In this document: positions 37,319 through 46,321 of the stretch, in pieces
How positions within the stretch are numbered: the first letter of the stretch is position 1
Layout of the letters: the number at the start of each line of letters is the position of its first letter
Origin: Bradyrhizobium paxllaeri
GTDB lineage: Bacteria > Pseudomonadota > Alphaproteobacteria > Rhizobiales > Xanthobacteraceae
DNA length: 64,000 bases
Assembly: GCF_001693515.2 (NCBI RefSeq)
Contig: NZ_CP042968.1
Location: forward strand, 7,906,501 to 7,970,500
Direction of reading: 5' to 3'
Program-made: the position numbers and the translations under genes
The notes under the pieces: generated by a model
The model's database searches: none
The model's input: only the letters and a program-made list of their open reading frames with translations
Told to the model about the DNA's origin: nothing

Positions 37319-37726
37319 TTATTTGATGGGCGTGGTCAGCGGGTTGTCATTGGTGTCGAGGACGAAGACAGCGAGCAGCTTTGCCGGCTCTGTCTTGCTC
37401 GCGTTGCGGCTGATCGAATGGGTCGCGCCCGGCGGTTCCGACCAGCTCTCACCTGCCCGATAGATGCGCTTCTCGCCGTCATTCACCTTCGACTCGATCA
37501 CGCCCGAGATCACGTAGGCGTAGATGAAAGCTGACTTCGCGTGGGTGTGGGACGGAGAGGCCGCGCCCGGCGCGTAATCGACCTCCAGGGCGAGCAGCGA
37601 CTTGCCAGGGATATTGGGAATGACCGCCTCGAAGTTCTTCGTAACGGTTTGCGCTTCGCTATCATGGGCGGCCATTGAGAAGGCGAAGGCGGCGCAGGTG
37701 GCGGCGATAATGGTTCGGATCTTCAC
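37319..37726 (-). CDS. Secreted cupin protein, paralog 1
   Basis: A 135-residue small cupin with a Sec signal (IIAATCAAFAFSMAAHDSEAQ in part). Metal-site motifs are SPSHTHAKSAFIYAYVISG and GESWSEPPGATHSIS. GTG at 37726 is chosen because AGAAGGAG precedes it. It is close in sequence to the cupin at 48105-48521, including the leader, so the two are duplicates. Function is unknown; periplasmic cupins of this kind may bind metals or small acids. Confidence 0.85.
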   Translation of the reverse strand: MKIRTIIAATCAAFAFSMAAHDSEAQTVTKNFEAVIPNIPGKSLLALEVDYAPGAASPSHTHAKSAFIYAYVISGVIESKVNDGEKRIYRAGESWSEPPGATHSISRNASKTEPAKLLAVFVLDTNDNPLTTPIK

Positions 37727-37816
37727 GGGCTTTCTCCTTCTGCCTATAGGTTGGTCTTCGTTCTTCATTGTTTCCTCCCGGCCTTGCCGGCCTGCTGATT
37801 ACGGACACCGAACGGG

Positions 37817-39253
37817 TCAGTCTCGCGGGATGAAGTCGACGTGGGGCCCCGGCTCGATAATGAACACCGCGAGCGTGGCGAGAACGCAGGCGACCGCGGC
37901 GACAGCCATCGCCATGTGGAATCCCGAGAACAGTTGAGGACCGCCCTGCTGCAGGACGCCGCCGAGCAGAGCGATGGCGAAGAGCGACCCGGCGCGCGAG
38001 ACAGCGCTGTTGACGCCAGACGCGGTTCCGGCGCGATCGAGCTCGACGGAGGTGAGGACGAGGGTCGTCAACGGTGCGATCACCAGGCTCATGCCCAGCG
38101 CCAGCAACAGGATGCTGGGGAAGATGTCCGCCCAATAGCTCGCGTTCGGACCGACGCGGAGCGCCATGGTGCATCCCGAAGCGGCGACGGCGCCGCCGGC
38201 GAACAACGGCAAGCGCCGGCCGAACCGGCGGCAGAGCATGCCGGCGAGCGGCGAGACGACCGTAATCAGCACTTGCAGGGGAATGAAGGCCAGGCCCGCC
38301 ACCGGCGTCGGCAGGTGCGCGCCCCGGATCATCACGAACGGGATCAAGGTTAGCATGACCGTGAACGGCCCGTAGAGGAGTGCGGTGAACAGGTTCGCGC
38401 CGACGACCGACCGCGAGGCGAAGAGAGACGGCGGCAACATGGCGTTGTCGCCTAATCGCCGTTGCGTCACGATGAGGCCGGCTAAGCCGCTCAGACCGAC
38501 GATCACGGTGACGAGCACCCAAAGGTTCAGACCGGAACCGTTGGTCAGGCTGGTCAGCCCTGCGCCCAGCCCGCCGAGCCCGACTGCCGAAAGGACTGCC
38601 CCACCGACGTCGATCCGGGCGTGGCTGGTCGGGGCGTCCTTGGGTATCCACATGGCGCCGACGGCCAGCGCGCTGGCGACGACGGGGAGGAGCATCAGAA
38701 AGGTCGTCCGCCAGGACCCGTGATCGAGGATTGCGCCGGCGATCGCGGGCGCCACGCCACTGGCGACAGCCGCGGCGGCGGACCAGATGCCGACCGCACG
38801 GGCTTTCTTGTCGGCGGGAAAGGCCCGCCCAAGCACGGAAAGGCCGTTGGGCAGAATCACGGCTTCGCCCAAGCCTTGCAGGAAGCGGCCGACGATGAGC
38901 GGCGCGAAACTCGGTGCGAAACCAATCGCGGCCGCGCCAAGGCCGTAGAGAGCGATCCCCCCGAGGAAGATCCGCTTCTGTCCGAACCGGTCACCCAGAG
39001 CGCCAGCGACCAAGGTCAGGGCCGCGAGCGGCAAGAGCTCGGCGTTCATCACCCACTGCAGCTCGAGCGGCGACAGGCGCATGTCTCGGCCAATCGCCGC
39101 GAGCGCGACCGCGACGACGGCGCTGCTGACGAACACGAGGCAGCCGCCCAGGCTCGACGCGGCGAGCACCTTGGTGCTGCCCTGCGCGCCGACGGCCTTA
39201 GGCTCAGAGAGCGCCAGGCCAGCGTCGGTCAGGATCAGGGACGCGCTGCTCAC
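37817..39253 (-). CDS. DHA2-family MFS transporter
   Basis: A 478-residue permease of the 14-helix drug:H+ antiporter class (EmrB/QacA type). AIGRDMRLSPLELQWVMNAELLPLAALTL contains the conserved first-loop region, GDRFGQKR is the MFS loop 2-3 motif, and GRFLQGLGEAVILP is antiporter motif C-like. It likely exports toxic organics at the inner membrane. It lies between an ADH-like gene and a cupin gene, all on the minus strand with short gaps, suggesting one operon. Confidence 0.9.
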   Translation of the reverse strand: MSSASLILTDAGLALSEPKAVGAQGSTKVLAASSLGGCLVFVSSAVVAVALAAIGRDMRLSPLELQWVMNAELLPLAALTLVAGALGDRFGQKRIFLGGIALYGLGAAAIGFAPSFAPLIVGRFLQGLGEAVILPNGLSVLGRAFPADKKARAVGIWSAAAAVASGVAPAIAGAILDHGSWRTTFLMLLPVVASALAVGAMWIPKDAPTSHARIDVGGAVLSAVGLGGLGAGLTSLTNGSGLNLWVLVTVIVGLSGLAGLIVTQRRLGDNAMLPPSLFASRSVVGANLFTALLYGPFTVMLTLIPFVMIRGAHLPTPVAGLAFIPLQVLITVVSPLAGMLCRRFGRRLPLFAGGAVAASGCTMALRVGPNASYWADIFPSILLLALGMSLVIAPLTTLVLTSVELDRAGTASGVNSAVSRAGSLFAIALLGGVLQQGGPQLFSGFHMAMAVAAVACVLATLAVFIIEPGPHVDFIPRD

Positions 39254-39424
39254 GACCTAACCCCTCATGGGTACGGCGCCGGCCAGCGCGTGAAGATCTG
39301 ATGATCGAGTGTCACTTTCTTGCTCCTAGATGAGCCGGCCGAGCTGTAGGGACATGGCCGATCTTCCGCCTGGATGCGCGCCGAGCCGGCAAGGAGCGCA
39401 GAACCGTTCTCCGCACCCAAGTCC

Positions 39425-40342
39425 TCACGGGCGAACGCGAATAATTGTCTTCCCCTTGCGTCGCTCGGTCCGATTAAAGGCGGCGACGGCATCGTCGAGG
39501 GTCGCGATGGTGCCGATGTTCGTCCGCAGTCGTCCGTCCCGCACCCGCTGGACGATCTCACTCAGTTGGGCGCGATCGGACTCGACCACGAAATCGACCG
39601 CCAAACCATTGGCGGGCCGTGCAGCGGCCGGGCCGGCGATGGTCACCAGCGTTCCTCCGGCTCGAATCAGGGTTGCGGACCGCTTCCCGATGTCGCCGCC
39701 GAATACATCGAAAACCAGATCGACTTCGCCGACGTCTTCAAGCGCGTCGTTCTCAAGGTCGACAAACTCATTCGCGCCGAAGTCGAGCACCGCCTGACGG
39801 TCGGCAGCGCGTCCGGTGCCGATGACGTAGGCGCCGGCCTCACGTGCGAGTTGCGTCACCATCGAACCGACTACGCCGGCCGCACCGTGCGCGAGGACGC
39901 TCTGCCCTGCCCGAAGGCGGCCGTGCACGATCAGTCCCTGCCACGCGGTCAGACCCGGCATCGGCAAGCTCGCGCCCACCGTGAAGTCGACATCGCCCGG
40001 CAGCGGCGCAAGGTTGCGCGCCTCGACGGCCGCATACTCGGCTAGGGCGCCGTCGCGAGTCCAGTCCGTGAGGCCGAACACCCGCTGCCCAACCGACAGC
40101 CCCGTCGTGCCATAGCCGAGCGCGGTGACAACGCCGGCCAACTCGTGCCCAGGGATCGTCGGTGTTCGGTCTCGATCGAGGCGATCGGTCCAGGTCGGGG
40201 GCCACGTCAGCTCATCCCAGGTGAATCCCGATGCATGAACCTGAACGACGACGTCGTTGATCGCCGCCCGCGGCTCGGGCCGCTCCGCCAGCTTCATCCC
40301 GGCCGTTCCCGCGGCCTGGTTCGTTACAACAATCGCCTTCAT
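39425..40342 (-). CDS. NADP-dependent zinc-type alcohol dehydrogenase-like oxidoreductase, paralog 2
   Basis: A 305-residue protein nearly collinear with the product of 33336-34253 (roughly 85 percent identity by eye). Same motifs: DRTPTIPGHELAGVV, AHGAAGVVGSMVTQLA and GKTIIRVRP. GAGGAG precedes ATG 40342; an upstream in-frame ATG (40363) is possible. First gene of the row ADH, MFS, cupin, egtD. Possible substrates are quinones or unsaturated carbonyls. Confidence 0.87.
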   Translation of the reverse strand: MKAIVVTNQAAGTAGMKLAERPEPRAAINDVVVQVHASGFTWDELTWPPTWTDRLDRDRTPTIPGHELAGVVTALGYGTTGLSVGQRVFGLTDWTRDGALAEYAAVEARNLAPLPGDVDFTVGASLPMPGLTAWQGLIVHGRLRAGQSVLAHGAAGVVGSMVTQLAREAGAYVIGTGRAADRQAVLDFGANEFVDLENDALEDVGEVDLVFDVFGGDIGKRSATLIRAGGTLVTIAGPAAARPANGLAVDFVVESDRAQLSEIVQRVRDGRLRTNIGTIATLDDAVAAFNRTERRKGKTIIRVRP

Positions 40343-40475
40343 GTGAATTGTCTCCTCGGTCATTTGCCTCTTTGCTGGATATGTTCCAGCGACAAAAGCC
40401 CGTTCGACATCTCATGCCAGCGGCCATGGGTAGCTTCCGAAGCCGAAGGTAGAAGAGTGCTTTGCCAGTGGAGCA

Positions 40476-40994
40476 TCATAGTAAAGAGTCGACGGTCCAT
40501 CGATTCGAGCCGGCGAGACCCAGAAACAGGGCGCAGCACATCGCAGCGAATACAGAGTAGTCGAATGGCGACTTGATCCCAAACGAGATCGCCATGGCTG
40601 CACCGAATAGGAAGAGCAGGCCCGCGCTACCGAAAGCCGCCCACCGCAGCGCGAGTCCGAGTACCAGCGTAACGCCAAATAGGAGCTCCAGCACCGTCGC
40701 GGCCGTGCCGAGAAAGGGCATCATCCATGCTGGTGCGAACGCATTTACCTTGGCCGCGTAGTCCAAAAATCGCTCGAATGTTCCCCAGGAAACCCCGCGC
40801 TCGCCTGGATTGCCGTAGAACCCGAGCCGGTCGCTGACCGACAACAAGAATGAGACTCCCAGTGCCGCGCGGCTTCCGAGCGAAAGAAGATCGAGGGCAA
40901 GAGAAGCTCGTTGGTCCGCGGATTGCAGCTTGAGGATGGGTTGGCTACGCGAAGTGCGCAGGACGCTGCGAAGCGTTTCGGTTGTTGCCATCAT
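40476..40994 (-). CDS. DoxX-family membrane protein
   Basis: About 172 residues with four hydrophobic helices and the DoxX pattern: SLGSRAALGVSFLLSVSDRLGFYG near the first helix, AATVLELLFGVTLVLGLALRWAAFGSAGLL in pieces and FDYSVFAAMCCALFLGLAG at the end. DoxX-like proteins are linked to redox or thiol stress membrane complexes. Three ATG codons are close together (41000, 40994, 40991). Repeat B lies directly upstream and repeat R3 beyond it. Confidence 0.8.
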   Translation of the reverse strand: MMATTETLRSVLRTSRSQPILKLQSADQRASLALDLLSLGSRAALGVSFLLSVSDRLGFYGNPGERGVSWGTFERFLDYAAKVNAFAPAWMMPFLGTAATVLELLFGVTLVLGLALRWAAFGSAGLLFLFGAAMAISFGIKSPFDYSVFAAMCCALFLGLAGSNRWTVDSLL

Positions 40995-41040
40995 GGCCAT
41001 ACCTTTTTCCCACGCAATTGAGTAATATTCGTCCCAAGTT

Positions 41041-41180
41041 GCCCTGGGCGTTACTCGATGAAATCTATGACGGTGGCACCCATTGATCGCAGCGCGGGAC
41101 AAAATTTTCCAATAGCCGGTGCATATAGTTTTCATAGCGGCCGGGAATTGTGCCGCGACGGTCCTCTGCCGTTCGTAAGC
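41041..41180 (-). repeat. Repeat B, second copy of the iorA-upstream repeat
   Basis: Reverse-complement copy of 17323-17451, ending about 47 bp before the DoxX start. The block GGCTATTGGAAAATTT and GTCCCGCGCTGCGATCA are conserved in both. Confidence 0.75.
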
Positions 41181-41212
41181 CAAGGCAAGTTGCGCAGGCC
41201 GCGACGGCATCA

Positions 41213-41282
41213 CGCCGCGCAGCGAGGCAATAGCGATCGTCTATCGATTCTATGGCGAGAGGTGATTTCCCTCGCCGGGGTT
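41213..41282 (-). repeat. Dispersed intergenic repeat R, copy R3
   Basis: Minus-strand copy with the core GGAAATCACCTCTCGCCAT then AGAATCGATAGACGATCG. It lies just upstream of repeat B, the same order as the degenerate R piece and repeat A before iorA. Confidence 0.75.
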
Positions 41283-41329
41283 CGACGGCCACAGTGTGAG
41301 ACCGCTGTCAGAAGCGACTACAACCCAAG

Positions 41330-42844
41330 ATGAGACTGCAAATGCCCCCTCCTACAAACTGGAGACAGCGAACTTGTCGCCACGTGGCGCAACCGTTTGT
41401 AGAACCTTGCGGCCGCGGTGTTATCGATGCAGAACCCTGCCCGCGAGAGCTCGGTCGGGAAGCGCCGCCTCGGCGGGGCATGGTGCTGACGGCCTGCGTG
41501 CTCGCGTCCTCCATGGCGTTCATCGATGCGACAGCGCTGCCCGTTGTGCTGCCGAGATTGCGCGCCGATTTCGGTGCGGACCTCGCCTCCGTTCAATGGG
41601 TTCTCAACGGGTACATGCTGGCGCTCGCCTCACTGACATTGATCGGCGGCGCGCTCGCGGATGTTTATGGCAAGGCGCGCATGCTCGCGCTCGGCTGCAT
41701 CCTGTTCGGTCTGGCATCCGCGGCTTGCGCGATGGCGCCTTCGCCCACCTGGCTGATCGCTGCCCGCGTCGTGCAAGGAGCGGCCGCGGCGATCGTCACC
41801 CCCGCCAGCCTCGCCCTGATCGGGGCCACCTATCCGCGCGCGGAGCGGAACCGGGCGATCGGCATATGGGCCGCGGCATCGGCGCTCACCACGGCCGGAG
41901 GTCCTGTCCTGGGCGGTTGGCTGACCGAGACCTTTGGCTGGCCATCGGTGTTCTGGATCAACCCGCCGATCGCGGGTGTAGCAGTAGGAGCTCTGCTGGT
42001 CTTCGCACCTAAAGATGGCCGCATCCAGCGCAGGTTCGACGTGATTGGCGCCGCGATCCTGGCTTCCGCGCTCGGCGCGCTCGCCTGGGCGCTCAGCCAG
42101 ATCGGCCCCGGCGAAGCTCAGGCCGCAGCGGACGCACCGGCCCAAATGGGCACCGTGCTCACTATCGTCGCCGGGCTCGGCATTGTCGGTCTCGCCGTCT
42201 ATGCGTTCTGGGAGCGCAGAAGCAAACACCCGATGACGCCACCTCGCCTGGTGGAGAACCGCGCCTTCCTCGGGCTGAACGTCGCGACCCTGATGATCTA
42301 TGGGGCGGTTTCGATCATGTTCTTCCTGCTCCCATTCGATCTCGTCGACCGCCGCGCCCTGCCGGCGACCGGTGCCGGTTTGGCGTTCTTGCCGTTCGCG
42401 CTCGGCGTCGGACTCCTGTCGGGCGTGTTCGGCGGGTTGGCGGACAAGATTGGAGCGCGGGCCATGCTCATCGCGGGGCCTGCAGGTGCGGCGCTTGCTT
42501 ATGTCTGGATGGCGCTCGGCCGGGAAGAATCCCTGATGCTCGGCGTGATCGGGCCCATGACACTGCTTGGCCTGTCCTTCGCAGTGCTCGTGGCACCGCT
42601 CACCGCGTCCGTCCTGTCGAGCGTTGACCAGACGGACGAAGGGCTCGCTTCCGGCATCAACAATGCGGCAAGCCGGATTGCGCAGCTTGCCGGCGTGGCA
42701 CTGGCCGCCGGTGTCGCGTCATTCGAGTCCGGCTACGAGGTCGGTCTTGCCGTAGCCGCTGCGGCCTCGATCGGCGGCGCTTTTACTGCTGCAATAACCC
42801 CGACGCCGGCCGCGGCGAAAGCGGGCGGCTCGGGAGGGGCTTAG
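41330..42844 (+). CDS. DHA2-family MFS transporter
   Basis: A 504-residue 14-helix antiporter. The cytoplasmic start carries a conserved Cys-containing lead (PFVEPCGRGVIDAEPCP) before VLASSMAFIDATALPVVLP; then VQWVLNGYMLALASL, GGALADVYGKARM and ARVVQGAAAAIVTPASLALI. Exports drugs or metabolites by proton exchange. It is divergent from the DoxX gene across two repeats and ends 4 bases into the stop of a degraded MFS gene on the other strand. Confidence 0.9.
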   Translation: MRLQMPPPTNWRQRTCRHVAQPFVEPCGRGVIDAEPCPRELGREAPPRRGMVLTACVLASSMAFIDATALPVVLPRLRADFGADLASVQWVLNGYMLALASLTLIGGALADVYGKARMLALGCILFGLASAACAMAPSPTWLIAARVVQGAAAAIVTPASLALIGATYPRAERNRAIGIWAAASALTTAGGPVLGGWLTETFGWPSVFWINPPIAGVAVGALLVFAPKDGRIQRRFDVIGAAILASALGALAWALSQIGPGEAQAAADAPAQMGTVLTIVAGLGIVGLAVYAFWERRSKHPMTPPRLVENRAFLGLNVATLMIYGAVSIMFFLLPFDLVDRRALPATGAGLAFLPFALGVGLLSGVFGGLADKIGARAMLIAGPAGAALAYVWMALGREESLMLGVIGPMTLLGLSFAVLVAPLTASVLSSVDQTDEGLASGINNAASRIAQLAGVALAAGVASFESGYEVGLAVAAAASIGGAFTAAITPTPAAAKAGGSGGA

Positions 42845-43531
42845 AATCTGAACCGACGAGCGCTGCTGGTAGCGGCTCCCATCAGAGCGAAGGCCATTCC
42901 GGCGACCAAACAAAAGACCGCGCCATGATCTCCGCCCAAGCCGAAGATCGGTGAGACCAAGGCGGAACCAAGTGACCATCCGACGTAGCGAGCCGCAGCA
43001 TTCATTCCACCTGCGGCCCCGCTACGCCCTATGGGTCCAGCCGTCATCATCGCAGTGTCGCCGCGATGGTAGGCCCCAATGCTCCAGGTATCGCCACCGC
43101 TAATGCGACCAACGCGAGGCCCTTACTGATCATGCGGTGCGGATAGATCACGCGTACAAATGCAACGCCGGCCACGGAAACCCCGGCCGCTCCGACACCC
43201 TGAATCAAGCGCACTCACCAGCATCGGCAATGTTGGAGCGAAAGCGCAACCCAACGACGCCAGGACAAAATAGCCAGACCGGCGGCATAAACGCGCCTAG
43301 ACCGAGTGATTCGGCCAGACTTGCAACGAGCAACAAGCAGACCGTTGCCGAAAGCTGATAGGCATTCACGACCCAAACGGTTGCCGCGTCACTACTTTCG
43401 AATGAACGCGAGATATTCGGCAAGGCGATATTCACGATCGCGCTTCCGAGGGAACTTAGACCAAGTCCAAGCAAGATGCAGAGCATTACCCAGCGGCGCT
43501 TCGACGCCGTTAAACATTCGACGCCGTCCAT
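42841..43531 (-). pseudogene. Truncated and frameshifted MFS (DHA2) transporter
   Basis: The 5' part reads as the start of a DHA2 transporter (RRWVMLCILLGLGLSSLGSAIVNIALP, VWVVNAYQLSATVCLLL), breaks frame after about 75 codons, then jumps to late-middle segments and ends with AARYVGWSLGSALVSPIFGL. Only about 690 bp remain of an expected 1.4 kb. Multiple frames and a large internal deletion mark it as dead. Confidence 0.8.
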
Positions 43532-43774
43532 CAGGATGCAATCTCCGGCGCGAACTTTGGGCGGCCGACTTTGCGCGTACTCTCAGTAGCAGATTCTATA
43601 GACCGATACTTGATGTTGAGCGAACAGTTGAGTTGTGTTGGCCATGAATGCACACCAGCGACCGCTATTCTCTTCAGCATTAGCCCTCTCGTTAGAACAG
43701 GTGCGGCGCCCGAGTGATTCCGGCCATGACAGCAACAATCTTGAAGGCCTCGGCCCGTGTCGCGCACCCGCCTC

Positions 43775-44320
43775 TCACGAGTAGTCGCCGCCGCTTTGCT
43801 GACTGAGGTTGCCGAGGTAGTCGCGCTTCCCGATCTTCGCTCCGAGGTGCCGAAGGATCGCGTGCGCAATCGACATGTGGAAGAAGAAGTCGGGTAGCAC
43901 CAGGTGCCGGATGTAGTCGTCGCCGCCGAACCACCCGCGCACGATGGGCGGCGTCAGCTCATATGTGTGGGACTGCGCGCCGGCAATCTCGTCCGGCTGC
44001 ACGTTTTGCAGGAAGCCGCGGGTCTCAAGGAGCCGCTCTTTCAATGCCGGGTACATCATGGGGGTGTTGTGCGGTGCTGGCGCGTCGCGCTGCATCAACT
44101 TCGCCATGTGCGCATCGACCTTGTTGCAGCTTACGGAAAACTGTTCTCCGAAAGTCAGCATGTCGGGCACGAGCCGCTCGCCAAGGATCCTCCCAGGCTC
44201 AATCCCCCTGGTCCGCTCGAGCGCTTGGGCGTGGTCGAGATAGTCGTCCATCACATTCAGTCCGTGCACCATGACAGGGACCGTGATGTCATAGACCGAG
44301 AAGGACACGTCAAACTCCAT
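43775..44320 (-). CDS. DUF1993 family protein
   Basis: A 181-residue protein. The start MVHGLNVMDDYLDHAQ, the LVPDMLTFGEQFSVSCNKVDAHMAKL region and FFHMSIAHAILRHLGAKIGKRDYLG match DUF1993, a DinB-like helical-bundle family of unknown function often near stress genes. Two conserved histidines could bind metal. It stands alone, convergent to no close gene. Confidence 0.8.
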   Translation of the reverse strand: MEFDVSFSVYDITVPVMVHGLNVMDDYLDHAQALERTRGIEPGRILGERLVPDMLTFGEQFSVSCNKVDAHMAKLMQRDAPAPHNTPMMYPALKERLLETRGFLQNVQPDEIAGAQSHTYELTPPIVRGWFGGDDYIRHLVLPDFFFHMSIAHAILRHLGAKIGKRDYLGNLSQQSGGDYS

Positions 44321-44487
44321 GCGCTCGTCTGTACTCTGAACGTCGGTCGGCCCCGAAAGGTCGATAACCGAAAACGAACGGTCACAATAAGCTCTTCAGT
44401 CTTCCCGCTTGCAGTACCAGCTTGCGGGATTCGACATTAGCCTCCGCGAAACTGCGGCAAGAGGAGAGCGCCCGCGCATACGGTCGC

Positions 44488-45063
44488 CTAGTGACGCAGG
44501 ACGGGATATCCACTCACATAAATCCAGTCCGTGGCCTGGGCAGGCACGTGGCACCCCTGGCAATCGGAACGGTAGTCCGTCGAGGTGGTTTTGAACGGCT
44601 TGTCCACGTCGAACCACGACCATCCCCACCCGTCGCCCCACAACGGGTTGCCGGGGTGCGTTCCCTTGCTGTCTTTCACCATGACGAACCAGCCCTTGAG
44701 CTTGTCGGCGTGGCTTACTGTGCCGGTGGTCAACTCGTTCGTCGAGGTCTCGAAGACCTCTTTCACCAGGACGGCGCCGTCCGGGAAGTGCCCCGTCTTC
44801 CGGTAGGCGTCGATCGCCCCCGGGGATACGTAGACGGTGTGCATTTCCTTCGAGCCTTGGCCGCTGTCGGCGGCAATCGCCCAGGTGCCGAGCGCTTGGT
44901 ATAGGGTTCGGTAGTCTTCCGGCACGCGCAGATGCCCGGCGCCGTCCACCACGTTCGCGGTCGGGCCGGCCGGAGCCGCTCCGCTGATCTGAGCGAGCGC
45001 CGCCACGGCGCCAGCGACCAGCGAGACCGCGACAACCAGTCCGACAGTCCTCGATAATTTCAT
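44488..45063 (-). CDS. Cytochrome P460 family protein
   Basis: About 191 residues. A Sec signal (MKLSRTVGLVVAVSLVAGAVAALAQ in part) is followed by the P460 domain: HLRVPEDYRTLYQALGTW, GWFVMVKDSKG, WGWSWFD and a single CxxCH haem motif CQGCH near the C-terminus. P460 cytochromes oxidise hydroxylamine or detoxify NO in the periplasm. AAAGGAG precedes ATG 45063. A hydroxylamine link with the pnb-like cluster is tempting but they are 28 kb apart. Confidence 0.85.
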   Translation of the reverse strand: MKLSRTVGLVVAVSLVAGAVAALAQISGAAPAGPTANVVDGAGHLRVPEDYRTLYQALGTWAIAADSGQGSKEMHTVYVSPGAIDAYRKTGHFPDGAVLVKEVFETSTNELTTGTVSHADKLKGWFVMVKDSKGTHPGNPLWGDGWGWSWFDVDKPFKTTSTDYRSDCQGCHVPAQATDWIYVSGYPVLRH

Positions 45064-45289
45064 GTGGGGTCTCCTTTGCTGCTCGCGCGCGGCACGGTGA
45101 CTTGGCGCAGCGGCTTCAATCACTGTTTCAATCGCTGTGGAGGCGACCGCGTGCGCTCGGCCGGCCTAGCAGACCCAAGGATCGGACGCCGCCGACGAAA
45201 TTAGAAATTCCCTTTGGACATGCATTCGATAGGCACGAGGTATCATCGTCCAAGAGCGCTATGCGCGCCGGCGTCCCATCCGTCCGCGA

Positions 45290-45571
45290 TCAGCCGTCGA
45301 GGAGTGCGCCGTACTCGGGGTGCCGGGCTACGTAGGAAGACATGAAGGGGCACTTCGCGATTACTCTTTTCCCGTCGCTTCGCAACGCTTCGAAAACGCC
45401 ATGCGCCAGCGTCGATCCGTACCCCAGGCCGGACAGTTCTTGTGGCACCTCGGTGTGGAGCAGGACGACGCGACCGTCTTCGACCTTGTAGTAGGCGACT
45501 GCGAGCGCGCTGTCGCCGAGGGGCATTTCAAACCGACTCATTGCCGGACTGTCCCGGATGTCGCTTTCCAC
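45290..45571 (-). CDS. GNAT-fold N-acetyltransferase (YjdJ-like)
   Basis: A 93-residue compact acetyltransferase-like protein. ALAVAYYKVEDGRVVLLHTEVP, GLGYGSTLAHGVFEALR (acetyl-CoA loop) and VIAKCPFMSSYVARHPEY identify the small GNAT_acetyltr_2/YjdJ group. The GTG start at 45571 follows GGAGG. Third gene of a tight operon with a peroxiredoxin 15 bp upstream and a LysR gene before that. Substrate is unknown. Confidence 0.85.
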   Translation of the reverse strand: MESDIRDSPAMSRFEMPLGDSALAVAYYKVEDGRVVLLHTEVPQELSGLGYGSTLAHGVFEALRSDGKRVIAKCPFMSSYVARHPEYGALLDG

Positions 45572-45586
45572 CTTCCGCCTCCCTCA

Positions 45587-46321
45587 CTAGGGCGTGGAAG
45601 CGGCCTGCCGCAGCGAGGCCAGGATTTGCGCCGGCTCCTCCCGTATCGTGAAGTCAGGCTCGACGAACGCGCTGCGGATCCGGCCTTCTGCGTCGATCAC
45701 GTAGGTCGCGGGAATGGGTAGCATCCAGACCGGTGACCCGTGCCGGGCGCCGAAGTCGAAGCCTAGCCCGGAATAGTGCGCCTTGGTTTCGTAGGGCACC
45801 CGGAATAGTACGCCATACGACATGGCAACGCCGTGGTCGACGTCGGAGAGCACCTTCAGGTCCAAGCCCAGGCTCCGCTTGAGCTGCCGCGGGAAGTCCC
45901 TCGTCTCGGGTGTCACCACTGCGAGGGTCGCGCCGACGCTCTCGAACTCTTCCTTCGCGGCCTGGAGGGCGCACAGCTCAGCGGTGCAGAACGGACACCA
46001 GCCGCCTCGGAAGAAACTCAGGACGAGGGGGCCGTTGCGGCGTAGCTGTTCAGAGGAGTGGAGACGGCCATCGGCGTCCGGCAGGAGGAAGTCCGGTGCG
46101 TCGTCTCCGACCTTCAATGCATGCGATGCCACGTCTGTATCGCGGAGCCAGCCCACGAGGTGGTTGTATGACTCCCAATCCGCGGCGCTGAACGTCGTCA
46201 ACAGCTCGGTGCGAATCTGGGCGAGTGTCTTGTCGGTCTGGTTTGGCATCGGTGGGGCGTCGTCAAGCTGCTGATCGATTGGCTGGAAGCGGTTGGCGGT
46301 CGGCGTGCGTGTCGTGGTCAT
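45587..46321 (-). CDS. AhpC/TSA-family peroxiredoxin
   Basis: About 244 residues. An N-terminal helical extension (LAQIRTELLTTFSAADWESYNHLVGWL in part) precedes the redoxin domain: DDAPDFLLPDADGRLHS and LSFFRGGWCPFCTAELCALQ with the peroxidatic Cys and a CxxC. It reduces peroxides in the cytoplasm. ATG 46321 overlaps the LysR stop by ATGA, so the genes are coupled. The regulator directly ahead probably senses peroxide or thiol stress. Confidence 0.88.
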   Translation of the reverse strand: MTTTRTPTANRFQPIDQQLDDAPPMPNQTDKTLAQIRTELLTTFSAADWESYNHLVGWLRDTDVASHALKVGDDAPDFLLPDADGRLHSSEQLRRNGPLVLSFFRGGWCPFCTAELCALQAAKEEFESVGATLAVVTPETRDFPRQLKRSLGLDLKVLSDVDHGVAMSYGVLFRVPYETKAHYSGLGFDFGARHGSPVWMLPIPATYVIDAEGRIRSAFVEPDFTIREEPAQILASLRQAASTP

